A DNA stretch of 64,000 nt from Acanthosepion esculentum. Its lineage: Eukaryota; Mollusca; Cephalopoda; Sepiida; Sepiidae. Location: contig CAXIWW010000817.1 in assembly GCA_964036315.1 (NCBI GenBank), positions 5,367,501 to 5,431,500 on the forward strand. The letters run 5' to 3'. Every line of letters starts with the position of its first letter. The first letter of the stretch is position 1. A program made the translations under genes and the position numbers. Positions 25,701 through 36,215 of the stretch are shown here, in pieces. The notes under the pieces are model-generated. The model searched no databases. It had not been told where the DNA came from and was given only the letters and a program-made list of their open reading frames with translations.

Positions 25701-26900
25701 CCCAGAATGTCCCACGCAGACGACCCCCAGTCTAAGAAAGTCCCTCGTAGACGGCCCCCAGTCACAGAAAGTCCAACGCAGACGACCCCCAGTCCCAGAA
25801 AGTGCCACGCAGACGACAACCACTCCCAGAAAAACGCACGCAGACGATCCCCACCCAGGAGACAGACCCAGAAAGTCCCACGCAGACGACCCGCCACCCA
25901 GGAGACAGTCCCAGAAAGTCCCACGCAGACGAACCCCAGTCCCAGAAAGTCCCAAACAATCGACCTCGCACCCAGGAGACAGTCCCAGAAAGTCCCAGGC
26001 AGAAGATCCCCAGTCCCAGAAAGTCACATGCAGAGGACCCCCCACCCAGGTGACAGTCCAAGGTATCCCACGCATATGACCCAGCACCCAGGAGACAGTC
26101 CCAGAAAGTCCCACGCAGATGACCCCCACTCCCAGAAAGTCCCACGCAGACGGCCCCCAGTCCCAGAAAGTCCCACGCCGACGACCCCCAGGCCCAGCAA
26201 GTCCCAGGCAGACAACCCCCCACCCAGGAGACATTCCCAGAAAATTCCACGCAGACGTTCCCCCCACCCAGGAGACAGTCCCAGAATGTCCCACGCAGAC
26301 GACCCCCAGTCTAAGAAAGTCCCTCGTAGACGGCCCCCAGTCACAGAAAGTCCAACGCAGACGACCCCCAGTCCCAGAAAGTCCCACGCAGACAACCCCC
26401 ACCCAGCAGACAGTCCCAGAAAGTGCCACGCAGACAACCCCCAGTCCCAGAAAATCCCATGCAGACGACCCCCACCAGGAGACATTCCCAGAAAGTCCAA
26501 CGCAGATGAGCCCCACCCAGGAGACAGTCCCAGAAAGTCCCACGCAGACGACCCCCAGTCCCAGAAAGTCCCACGCAGACGACCCCCAGTCCCAGAAAAT
26601 CCAACGCAGACGAGCCCCATTCCCAGAAAGTCCAACGCAGACGACCCCACACCCAGGAGACAGTCCCAGAAAGTCCCACGCAGACGAACCCCCACCCAGG
26701 AGACAGTCACAGAAAGACCCACGCAGACGACCCCCAGTCCCAGAATGTACCACGCAGACGACCCCCAGTCCCAGAAAGACCCACCCAGACGATCCCCAGT
26801 CCCAGAAAAATCCGACACAGACGACCCCCCCATCCACGAGAGTGTCCCAGAAAGACCCACGCAGACGGCACCCAGTCCCAGAAAGTCCCACGTAGACCAA
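22750..26900 (+). repeat. ~2.07-kb higher-order repeat in the 31/42-bp array
   Basis: The variant order from 22846 (GATGACCCCCACTCCC, then GGCCCAGCAAGTCCCAGGC, then AATGTCCAAGG at about 23303) recurs with an offset of 2074-2075 bp (24920, 25378). A partial third start lies at 26119 (offset 1199). Later markers drift (ATGTACCACG at 24361 and 26745, offset 2384), so units are not uniform in length. Confidence 0.8.
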
Positions 26901-28750
26901 CCCCCAACCAGAAGACAGTCCCAGAAAGTCCCACGCAGACGACCCCCAGTCCCAGAAAGCCAACGCAGACGACCCCCAGTCCCAGAAAGTCCCACGCAGA
27001 CGACCCGCCACCCAGGAGACAGTCCCAGAAAGTCCAACGCAGACGAACCCTCACCCAGGAGACAGTCCCAGAAAAACCCACGCGGACCAGCCCCAGTCCC
27101 AGAAAGTCCCACACAGACGACCCCCAGTCCTAGGAAGTCCCATGCAGACGACGCCCACCCAGGAGACAGTCTCAGAAAGTCCCACGAAGACGAGCCCCCA
27201 CCCAGGAGACAGTCCCAGAAAGTCAGACGCTGACGATCCCCCACGCATGAGACACTCCCAGAAAGTTCAACGCAGACGAACCCCCACCCAGGAGACAGTC
27301 CCAGAAAGACCCACGCAGACCAGCCCCAGTACCAGAAAGTCCCACACAGACGACCCCCAGTCCTAGGAAGTCCCATGCAGACGACCCCCACCCAGGAGAC
27401 AGTCCCACAAAGTCCCAAACAGACAACCCTCCACCCAGGAGACAGTCCCAGAAAGTCCCACGCAGACGACCCCAGTCCCAGAAAGTCCCACGCAGACGAC
27501 CCCGCACCCAGGAGACAGTGCCAGAAAGTCCCACGCAGATGACCCCCAGTCCCAGAAAGTCCCAGGCAGACGACCCCCTCGTCCCAGAAAGTCCAACGCA
27601 GACTACGCCCAGTCCCAGAAAGTCCCACACAGACGACCCCCAGTCCCAGAAAGTCCAACGCAGACGACCCCCGTCCCAGAATGTCCCACGAAGACGATAC
27701 CCAACCCAGGAGACAATCCCAGAAAGTCCCACGCAGACGACCCCCAGTCCCAGAAAGTCCCATGCAGATGACCCCCCACCCAGGAGACAGTCCCAGAAAG
27801 TCCCACGCAGACGACCCCCACACAGGAGACAGTCCCAGAATGTCCCACGTAGACGACCCACATTCACAGAAAGTCACACGCAGAAGACCCCCAGTCCCAG
27901 AAAGTCCCACGCAGACGACACAACACCCAGGAGACAGTCCCAGAAAGTCCCACGCAGACGACCCCCACTCCCAGAAAGTCCCACGCAGACAACCCCCAGT
28001 CCCACAAAGTCCCACGCAGAAGACACCGCACCCAGGAGACTGTCCGAGACGACCCACTGTCCCAGAAAGTCCCACGCAGACGAGTCTCCACCCAGGAAAC
28101 AGTCCCAGAAAGTCCCACGCAGACGGCCCCCCACCCAGGAGACAGTCCCAGAAAGTCCCACGCAGACGACCCCCAGTCACAGAAAATCCCACGCATACGT
28201 GCCCCCCACCCAGGAGCCAGTCCCAGGACGTCCCAAAAAGACGACCCCCCACCCAGGAGACAGTCCCAGAAAGTCCCACGCAGACGACCCCCAGTCCCAG
28301 AAAGTCCCACGCAGACAAACACCAGTCCCCCGCAGACGACACCGCAACCAGGAGACTGTCCCAGACAGACCCACGCAGACGAACCACTGTCCCAGAAAGT
28401 CCCACGCAGACGAGTCCCCACCAAGGAAAAGAGTCCCCACCAAGGAAAGAGTCCCAGAAAGTCCCACGCAGACGACCACCCACCCAGGAGAGAGTCCCAG
28501 AAGGACCCACGCAGACGACCCCCAGTCCCAGAAATCCCAACGCAGACGACCCCCAGTCCCACAAAGTCCCACGCAGACGACACCGCACCCAGGAGACAGC
28601 CCCAGAAAGTCCCACGCAGACGAAACACCTCCCAGGAGACAGTCCCAGAAAGTCCCACGAAGAAGACCGCCCACCCAGGAGAGAGTCCAAGAAAGACCCA
28701 CGAAGACGACCCCGAGTCACAGAAAGTCACATGCCGACGACACCCCACCC

Positions 28751-30731
28751 AACTGCCTTACAAGAAATCTCATGCTGCTTCAAGCCGAATTCTCCTGGCG
28801 CTTTTGTGACAACTACCTTACAAGCAATGTCATGCGGCTACGAGCCGACTTCTCTTGGCTCTTATGTGAAAACTGCCTTACAAGTAATCTCAGGCTGCTA
28901 CAAGCCGAATTCTTCTGGCGCTTTTGTGACAACTGCCTTACAAGCAATTTCAGACTGCCGCCAGGACAGTTCTCCTGACTTTTTATGCCAATTGACTTAA
29001 AAGCAATCCCAGGCGTCTACGTGCCGATTTCTCCTGGCTCTTTTGTGGTAACTGCCTTACAAGCAATCTCAGGCTGCTACAAGCCGAATTCTCCTGGTTC
29101 TATTGTGACAACAGCCTTACAAGTAATCTCAGGCTGCAGCAATCCCAGTTCTCCTAGCTTTTTGTGCCAATTGCCTTACAAGCAATCCCAGGCGGCTACA
29201 AGCCGATTTCTCCTGGCTCATTTGTGGCAACTGCCTTACAAGCAATCTCTGGCTGATGCATGCGGAATTCTCCTGGCTCTTTTGCGCAAATTGCCTTACA
29301 AGCAATCCCAGGCGTCTACGAGCCGACTTCTCTTGTCGCTTTTGTGAAAACTGCTTTAAGAGAAATCTCAGGCTGCTACAAAACGACATCTCCTGTCTCT
29401 TTTTTTAAAAATGCCTTACAATCAATCTCAGCCTGCTACAAGCCGAATACGCCTGGCTCTTTTGTGAAACTGCCTTGCAAGCAATCTCAGGCCGCTACAA
29501 ATCGACATCTCCTGTCTCATTTGTGACAACAGCCTTACAAGCAATCTCAGGCTGCTGCAAGACGAATTCTCCTGGATCTTTTGTGCAATTGCCTTACAAG
29601 CAATCCCAGGCTGCTACAAATCGACATCTCCTGGCTCTTTGTGGCAACTGCCTTACAAACAATCTCAGTCTGCCGCCAGGACTTTTTGTGCCAATTGCCG
29701 AAAAAGCAATCCCAGGCGGCTACGTGCCGATTTCTTCTGGCTCTTTTTCGGTAACTGCCTTACAAGCAATCTCAGGCTACTACAAGCCGAATTCTCCTGG
29801 TTCTATTGTGACAACTGCCTTACAAGCAATCTCAGGCTGCAGCAATCCCAATACTCCTAGCTTTTTGTGCCAATTGCCTTACAAGCAATTCCACGCGGCT
29901 ACGAGCCGAATTCTCCTGGCTCATTTGGGGCAACTGCTTTACAAGCAATCTCAGGTTGCTGCAAGCCGAATTCTCCTGGCTCTTTTGTGAAACTGCCTTA
30001 CAAGCAATCTCAGGCCGCTACAAAACGACATATCCTGACTCTTTTTGAAAACTGTCTTACAAGCAATCTCAAGCTGTCGCTAGTAAAATTCTCCTGACTT
30101 TTTGTGCCAATTTCCTTACAGCAATCCCAGGCTGCTACGAACCGATTTCTCCTGGCTCATTTGTGGCATCTGCCTTACAAGCATTCTCAGGCTGCAGCAA
30201 TAAGAATTATCCTGGCTTTTTGTGCGAATTGCCTTACATGCAATCCCAGGATGCTACGAGCCGATTTCTCCTGGCCTTTTGTGGCAACTTCATTACAAGC
30301 CGACTTATCTTGGCTCTTTTGTGAAACTGCCTTACAAGTAATATCAGGCGGCTACAAAACGACATCTCCTGTCTCTTTTGTGAAACTGCCTTACAAGCAA
30401 TCTCAGGCGGCTACAAGCCGAATACGCCTGGCTCTATTGTGAAACTGCCTTACAAGCAATCTCAGATCGCTACAAATCGACATCTCCTGGCTCTTTTGCG
30501 TCTTTTGTTAGGACTGTTATCCTAACTTTTTGTGCCAATTGCCCTAAAAGCAATCCCAGGCGGCTACGTGCGGATTTCTCCTGGCTCTTTTGTGGTAACT
30601 GCCTTACAAGCAATCTCAGGCTGCAACAAGCCGAATTCTCCTGGTTCTATTGTGACAACTGCCTTACAAACAATCTCAGGCTGCAGCAATCCCAATTCTC
30701 TTAGCTTTTTGTGCCAATTGCATTACAAGCA
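28751..30731 (+). repeat. 60-bp satellite, left palindrome arm, + block
   Basis: About 33 monomers by length, same family as 12140-15773. It begins abruptly: CACCCCACCC of the 31/42-bp family is fused to AACTGCCTTACAAG, part way through a monomer. It ends at the inversion at 30731. It is the mirror partner of 54049-56750 but about 740 bp shorter. No gene is visible. Confidence 0.95.
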
Positions 30732-30740
30732 GACTAGCGG
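30725..30740. other. Inversion junction in the 60-bp satellite (left copy)
   Basis: Monomers read GCATTACAAGCA up to 30731 and then GACTAGCGGAAAACCTGAGA, the opposite orientation. The same join, reverse complemented, is at 54040-54055 (TTTTCCGCTAGTCTGCTTGT). At least 80 bp on each side match nearly base for base, so the two junctions are copies of one event. Confidence 0.92.
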
Positions 30741-30799
30741 AAAACCTGAGATTGATTGTAAGTCTGTTTTAAAACAAAAGAGACAGGTGATGTCGTTTT

Positions 30800-31274
30800 G
30801 TAGCAGCCTGAGATTGATTTAAGGCGGTTTTCACAAAAGAGACAAGAGAAGTCGGCTCGTAGACGCCTGAGATTGCATGTAAGGCAGTTGCCACAAAACT
30901 TGTAAGGCAATTTGCACAAAAGAGCCAGGAGAATTTGGCTTATAGCAGCCTGAGATTGCTTGTAAGGCAGTTACCACAAAAGAGCCAGGAGATATCGGCA
31001 CGTAGCCGCCTGGGATTGCTTTTAAGGCAATTGGCACAAAAAGTCAAGAGAACTGCCCTGCGGCAGCCTGAGATTGCTTGTAAGGCAGTTGTCACAAAAG
31101 AGACAGGAGATATCGATTTGTAGCGGCCTGTGATTGCTTGCAAGGCAGTTTCACAAAAGAGTCAGGCGTATTCGGCTTGTAGCAGCCTGAGATTGCTTGT
31201 AAGGCTGTTACCACAAAAGAGCCAGGAGAAATCGGCACGTAGCCGCCTGGGATTGCTTTTAAGGCAATTGGCAC
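30800..31274 (-). repeat. 237-bp higher-order repeat, 2 copies
   Basis: Same four-monomer block as at 12324-13035, here inverted. Repeat starts on the minus strand lie at 31274 and 31037 (237 bp apart). The mirror position in the right arm holds three copies. Confidence 0.85.
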
Positions 31275-32040
31275 AAAAAGTCAGGAGAACTGTCCTGGCG
31301 GAAGACTGAGATTGCTTGTAAAGCAGTTGTCACAAAAGAGACAGGAGATGTCGATTTGTAGCGGCCTGATATTACTTGTAAGGCAGTTTTCACAAAAGAG
31401 CCAAGTGAAGTTGGCTTGTAGCTGCCTGACATTGCTTGTAAGGCAGTTGTCACAAAAGCGCCAGGAGAATTCGGCTTGTAGCAGCCGGAGATTACTTGCA
31501 AGGCAGTTTTCACAAAAGAGCCAAGAGAAGTCGGCTCGTAGCAGCCTGATATTTATTGTAAGGCAGTTGTCATAAAAGCGCCAGGAGAATTCGGCTCTTA
31601 GCAGCCTGAGATTTCTTTTAAGGCAGTTGCCACAAAAGCGCCAGGAGAAATCCGCTCGTAGCCGCTTGGGATTGCTTGTAAGGCAATTCGCACAAAAAGC
31701 CAGGAGAATTCATATTGCTGCAGCCTGAGAATGCTTGTAAGGCAGATGCCACAAATGAGCCAGGAGAAATCGGTTCGTAGCAGCCTGGGATAGGTTGTAA
31801 GGCAGTTGTAACAAAAGAGCCAGTATATGTCGATTTGTAGCGGCCAATTCGGCTTGTAGCAGGCTGAGATTGCTTGTAAGGCAGTTTTCACAAAATAGCC
31901 AAGAGAAGTCGGCTCGTAGCAGTCTGACATTGCTTGTAAGGCAATTTTCACAAAAGAGCCAGGAGAATCCGGGTTGTTGCAGACTGAGATTGCTTGTAAG
32001 GCAGTTGCTGCAAAAGAGGCAGGAGAAATCGGCTTGTAGC

Positions 32041-34170
32041 AGCCTGAGATCCTTTTTAAGACAGTTTTCACAAATAGCCCGGAGAAGTGGGCCGATAGCA
32101 GCGGGAGATTGCTTGTAAGGGAGTTGTCAAAAAAGAGTCAGCAGGTGTAAGTTTGTAGAAGCCTGAGATTGCGTGTAAAGCAATTTTCACAAAAAGCCAG
32201 GGGAAACGGGCTCGTAGCTGCGTGGAATTGCTTGTAATGAAATTGGCACAAAAATCCAAGAGGATTGGGCTTGCTGCTGTGATTGCATGTAAGGCAGTTG
32301 CTACAAAAGAGCCAGGCGTATTCGGCTTGTAGAAGCCTGAGATTGCTTGTAAGGCAGTTTTCACAAGAGAGCCAAGAGAAGTCGGCTCGGAGCAGCCTGA
32401 CATTGCTTGTATGGCAGTTGTCATAAAAGAGCCAGGAGAATTCGGTTTGTAGCAGCCTGAGATTGCTTGTAAGGCAGTTGCCTCAAAAAGCCTGGAGAAG
32501 TGGGATTGCTGCAGCCTGAGATTGCTTTTCAGGCAGTTGTCACAATAGAGCCAGGATAATTCGGCTTGTAGCAGCTTGAGATTGCTTGTAAGGCTGTTAC
32601 CACAAAACAGCCAGGAGAAATCGTCACGTAGCCGCCTGGGATTGCTTTTTTAAGGCAATTGGCACAAAAATAATTGGCCTAGCGGCAGCCTGATATTGCT
32701 TGTAAGACAATTCGCACAAAAGAGACAGTAGATGTCGATTTGTAGCGGCCTGAGATTGCTTGCAAGGCAGTTTCACAAAAGAGACAGGAGATGTGGGTTT
32801 GTAGCAGCCTGAGATTGATTGTAAGGCAGTTTTCACAAAAGAGGCATGAGAAGTCGGCTCGTAGCATCCTGATTTTGCTTGTAAGGCAGTTGTCTCAAGA
32901 GAGCCAGGAGAATTCGGCTTGTAGCAGCCTGAGATTGCTTTTCAGGCAGTTGTCACAATAGAGCCAGGATAATTCGGCTTTTAGCAGCTTGAGATTGCTT
33001 GTAAGGCAGTTACCACAAAACAGCCAGGAGAAATCGTCACGTAGCCGCCTGGGATTGCTTTTTTAAGGCAATTGGCCCAAAAAGTAATTGGCCTAGCGGC
33101 AGCCTGATATGGCTTGTAAGACAGTTCGCACAAAAGAGACAGTAGATGTCGATTTGTAGCAGCCTGAGTTTGCTTGTAATACAGTTGCCACAAAAGAGCC
33201 AGGAGAAATCGGCTCGTTGGTGCCTGGGATTGCTTGTAAGCCAATTGGTACAAAAAGCCGAAAGAGTTGGGGTTGCTGCAGCCTGACATGGCTTGTAAGG
33301 CAGTTTCCACAAACGAACCAAGAAAAGTCTGCTCGTAGCAGCCTGAAATTGCTTGTAAGGCAGTTGCCAAAAAAGTGCCAGGACAAATCGGCTTGTAGCA
33401 GCCTGAGTTTGCTTGTAAGCCACTTGTCATCGAAGAGCCAGGCGTAGTCGGCCCGTAACATCCTGAGATTGCTTGTAAGGCAGTTCTCACAAAAGACCCA
33501 GGAGAATTCGTCTTGTAGAGGCCTGGTATTGCTTGTAAGGCAGTTTCCACAAAAGAGCCAGGTGAAATACGCTCGTAGCAGCCTGAGATTTCTTGTAAGG
33601 CAGTTGTCACGAAAGAGCCAGGAGATCGATTTGTTGCGGCCGTAGATTGCTTGTAAGGCATTTGTCATAGAAGATCCAGGCATAGTCGGCTCGTAGCAGC
33701 CTGAGATTGCTTGTAAATAAGTTGGCACAAAAGAGGCAGGAGAAATCGGCTTGTAGCAGCCTGAGATCCTTTGTAAGACAGTTTTCACAAATAGCCCGGA
33801 GAAGTCGGCCGATAGCAGCGGGAGATTGCTTGTAAGGGAGTTGTAAAAAAAGAGTCAGCAGGTGTAAGTTTGTAGAAGCCTGAGATTGCGTGTAAAGCCA
33901 GTGTAAACGGGCTCGTAGCTGCGTGGAATTGCTTGTAATGAAATTGGCACAAAAATCCAAGAGAATTGGGCTTGCTGCTGTGATTGCATGTAAGGCAGTT
34001 GCTACAAAAGAGCCAGGCGTATTCGGCTTGTAGAAGCCTGAGATTGCTTGTAAGGCAGTTTACACAAGAGAGCCAAGAGAAGTTGGCTCGGAGCAGCCTG
34101 ACATTGCATGTAAGGCAGTTGTCACAAAAGAGCCAGTAGAATTCGTCTTGTAGCAGCCTGAGGTTGCTTG
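32041..34170 (-). repeat. 1717-bp tandem duplication, left arm only
   Basis: The string GGAGAAG, GGCCGATAGCAGCGGGAG, GGGAGTTG, GAGTCAGCAGGTGTAAG occurs at 32081 and again at 33798, offset 1717 bp. Following monomers also match (AAAATCCAAGAG, TTGGGCTTGCTGCTGTGA), with small deletions in the second copy. The right arm has this string once (51982), so the extra copy arose in the left arm or was lost from the right. Confidence 0.85.
32560..33100 (-). repeat. ~413-bp local duplication in the 60-bp satellite
   Basis: The unusual variant ACAGCCAGGAGAAATCGTCA, followed by GTAGCCGCCTGGGATTGC and a TTTTTTAAGG tract, occurs at 32621 and 33034, offset 413 bp. The flanking AATAGAGCCAGGATAATTC monomer is duplicated with it. 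It lies inside the 1717-bp left-arm insertion. Confidence 0.8.
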
Positions 34171-34710
34171 TAATGCAGTCGCCACAAAAGAGCCTTGAGA
34201 AATCGCCTCGTAGCAGCCTGGGATTATTTTGTAAGGCAATTGGCAAAAAAGCCAGGAACATTGGGCTTGCTGCAGCCTGACGTTGCTTGTAAGGCAGTTG
34301 TCACGAAAGAGCCAGGAGATCGATTTTTTAGCAGACTGAGATTGCTTGTAATGCAGTTGTCTTAAATGTGCCAGCAGGTGTAGGCTTGTAGAAGAATGAG
34401 ATTGCTTGTAAGGCAATTTTCACAAATCTCCCAGGTGAACCGGCTCGTAGAATCCTATGTTTGCGTGTAAGGCACTTTCCACAAAAAGCCAGGAGAAATG
34501 GGATAGTAGCAGCCTGAGATTGCTTGTAATGCAGGTGTCACAAAAGAGCCCAGCGTATTCGGATTGTAGCAGCCTGAGATTGATTTTGCGCAGTTTTCAC
34601 AGAAGAGCCAGGTGGTGTGGGCTTGTATCAGCCTGAGATTGCTTGTAAGGCAGTTTTCACAAAAGAGCAAGGAAATGCCGTTTTGTAGCAGCCTGAGATT
34701 GCTTGTAAGG

Positions 34711-34804
34711 GATTTTTCATTTGGTCAATTTATGTAGATCAAATTGTGTGCAATTATTTGATTTGTCTATATTTACAGGGATTTTTCATTTGCTCAGATA
34801 GTAA
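34711..34804 (-). repeat. 395-bp unit fragment, reverse orientation
   Basis: Reads GATTTTTCATTTGGTCAA, then TCAAATTGTGTGCAATTATT, then TTTACAGGGATTTTTCATTT, ending at CAGATAGTAAAAA. It duplicates the GGGATTTTTCATTTG motif on both sides. It is inverted relative to the unit that follows. Its mirror is 50975-51069. Confidence 0.85.
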
Positions 34805-34810
34805 AAATAT
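34798..34810. other. Inversion junction inside the 395-bp unit (left copy)
   Basis: A reverse-orientation unit breaks at AGATAGTAAAAA and continues as ATATTTCTTTTACTGG of a forward unit. The two sides share a short A-rich match. The identical join, reverse complemented, is near 50975 (AAAGAAATATTTTTACTATC). Confidence 0.88.
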
Positions 34811-35826
34811 TTCTTTTACTGGAAAAAAGTTATAAACAAGTGAAATATGACTGATTTCCCAGTTTAGGTCCGCCTTACAATTTCCGCAAATGAGATAAGA
34901 CAAGTCCCCATACCGTTGAATTACAACTCGACTCTATTCAAGGTGTCGAAAAAATTTCGACTCGACTCTAATCAAGGTGTCGAAAAAACTTTTTTAATTA
35001 TGGATAAGGCAAGAAATTCTCGACAATTGGACAGCAATATTTTGTGGATTGTATAAAAAGGAAAAATTACAAATGCATTCTTATTGTGCACACTGGAATT
35101 CGGACGCTGTAAATTGTCAGACGACATACCGGGCACATGGTGAATGCTGTACTTTTTACTATAAGAGAAAATGAAAAATCCCTGTATACATAGACTAATC
35201 AAATAATTGCACACAATTTGATTCCCATTTTGAAAATATTTCTGTTACTGGAAAAAAGTTATAAACAAGTGAAATATGACTGATTTCTTAGTTTAGGGCC
35301 GCATGACAATTTCCGCAAATGAGCTAACACAATTCCCCATACCTTTGAATTTCCACTCGACTCTAATCAAGGTGTCGAAAAAACATTTGTAATTATGAAT
35401 AAGACAAGATATTCCCGAAAATTGGACACCAATATTTTGAGGATTCTATAAAAAAGAAAAATTAGAAATGGAGTCTTATTGTGCACACTGGAATTCGGAC
35501 GCTATAAATTGTTAGACGACATACAGCGCACATGGTGAAAGCTGTACTTTTTACTATCTGAGCAAATGAAACATCCCTGTAAACATAGACAAATCAAATA
35601 ATTGCACATAATTTGATACCCATTTTGAAAATATTTCTTTTAATGGAAAAAAGTTATAAACAAGTGAAATATGACTGATTTCCCAGTTTAGGGCCGCATG
35701 ACAATTTCCGCAAATGAGCTAACACAAGTCCCCATACGCTTGAATTTCGCCTCGACTCTATTCAATGTGTCGAAAAAACTTTTGTAATTATGGATATGGT
35801 AAGAAATTCCCGACAATTGGATACCA
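34805..35826 (+). repeat. 395-bp unit, left palindrome arm
   Basis: Partial unit 34805-34862, full units 34863-35291 (429 bp) and 35292-35686 (395 bp), partial unit 35687-35826. The 429-bp unit carries a 34-bp internal duplication near 34925-34990 (CTCGACTCTA, AGGTGTCGAAAAAA twice). The last unit ends in CCCGACAATTGGATACCAGC, where the 73-bp family takes over. A minus-strand frame of 80 codons (34972-35214) persists in one unit. The corresponding frame in the next unit carries a stop. Confidence 0.92.
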
Positions 35827-36210
35827 GCAGATCAGAGGCCATGCTGCCTGACGTAGTCTAAAATCTTACATTGGACGCTCAAATATGGACCGGAAACCAA
35901 CATATCATAGGCCATGCTGCTGTACGTAGTTTATCTTTTTACATTAGACGCTCAAATATGCACCAGAAACCAAGAGATCAGAATCATGGCTACTGGACGT
36001 AGTGTATCATCTTACACAAGACGCTCAAATATGGAACGGAAGCCAACAGTTCGGAGGCCATACTGCTGGACGTAGTATAAAATCTAATAATACACGCTTA
36101 TATATGGACCGGGAACCAACAGATCAGAGTCCATTCAGCTGGACGTAGTTTATCTTTTTACATTAGACGCTCAAATATGCACCAGAAACCAACAGATCAG
36201 AATCATGGTT
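35827..36210 (+). repeat. 73-bp satellite, short + block
   Basis: About five monomers in the same orientation as 8689-11534. Several are unusually diverged (AATCTAATAATACACGCTTA, GGGAACCAACAG, CATTCAGCTGG). The block lies between the 395-bp unit and the inversion at 36210. Confidence 0.9.
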
Positions 36211-36215
36211 TCCGG
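36203..36215. other. Inversion junction in the 73-bp satellite
   Basis: A forward monomer reads CAGATCAGAATCATGGTT. The next bases TCCGGTCCATATTTGAGCGT are a reverse monomer in which the preceding bases would also be GGTT. The four shared bases GGTT are therefore a microhomology at the flip. The corresponding place in the right arm (about 49.18 kb) has no flip, so this junction is not shared. Confidence 0.85.

Larger units (their letters stand above)
16840..26080 (+). repeat. Recurrent GATATC-bearing variant marking higher-order units
   Basis: A distinctive variant run (GTCACATGCAGAGGA, CACCCAGGTGACAG, AGATATCCCACGCA) recurs near 16.88, 17.93, 18.51, 21.49, 22.79, 23.15, 24.86 and 25.23 kb. 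A mutated copy (AGGTATCCC) lies near 26.06 kb. In the right-hand array its reverse complement appears near 63.92 kb. Each is a GATATC (EcoRV) site in an array otherwise poor in such sites, so it marks higher-order units. Confidence 0.8.
15774..28750 (+). repeat. C-rich 31/42-bp satellite, left array
   Basis: Thirteen kilobases built from CAGAAAGTCCCACGCAGACG followed by either ACCCCCAGTCC (31-bp form) or ACCCCCACCCAGGAGACAGTCC (42-bp form). The + strand is C- and A-rich. The complementary strand carries three runs of at least three G per unit. Neither form has a stop codon in any frame on either strand, apart from mutations. That explains the many overlapping long frames (up to 898 codons on the minus strand). 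Their translations are repeats of 31 residues (31-bp form) or 14 residues (42-bp form). I see no gene here. Confidence 0.95.
30732..34710 (-). repeat. 60-bp satellite, left palindrome arm, - block
   Basis: About 66 monomers by length in reverse orientation (GCTTGTAAGGCAGTT, CACAAAAGAGCCAGGAGAA). It is the mirror partner of 51070-54048. It is longer because it contains a 1717-bp tandem duplication, and locally shorter because it has one 237-bp block fewer and lacks about 480 bp near its left end. Confidence 0.95.
25830..36210 (+). repeat. Giant palindrome, left arm
   Basis: This region matches the reverse complement of about 49180-60210. Matched pairs: 35831 with 49554, 34711 with 51069, 33798 with 51982, 31037 with 53263, 30731 with 54049, 28773 with 56750, 28732 with 57886, 27693 with 59180, 27242 with 59871. 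Order and orientation of four repeat families and three unusual joins are conserved. The outer limit is uncertain, because higher-order repeats blur the match beyond about 25.8 kb. Confidence 0.9.

Noticed and set aside
25380..27233. 617-codon plus-strand frame, Ser/Pro/Arg-rich
   Set aside because: Periods of 31 and 14 residues follow exactly from 31- and 42-bp units. The opposite strand is equally open, so there is no sign of coding constraint.
26024..28720. 898-codon frame on the minus strand
   Set aside because: It is a translation of the stop-free 31/42-bp satellite. It is overlapped by long frames in other phases and on the other strand, and it has no non-repeat domain.
34863..35826. 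CENP-B box in the 395-bp unit (TTCGACAC...)
   Set aside because: The required CGGG part at the right spacing is absent, so centromere identity cannot be claimed from sequence.
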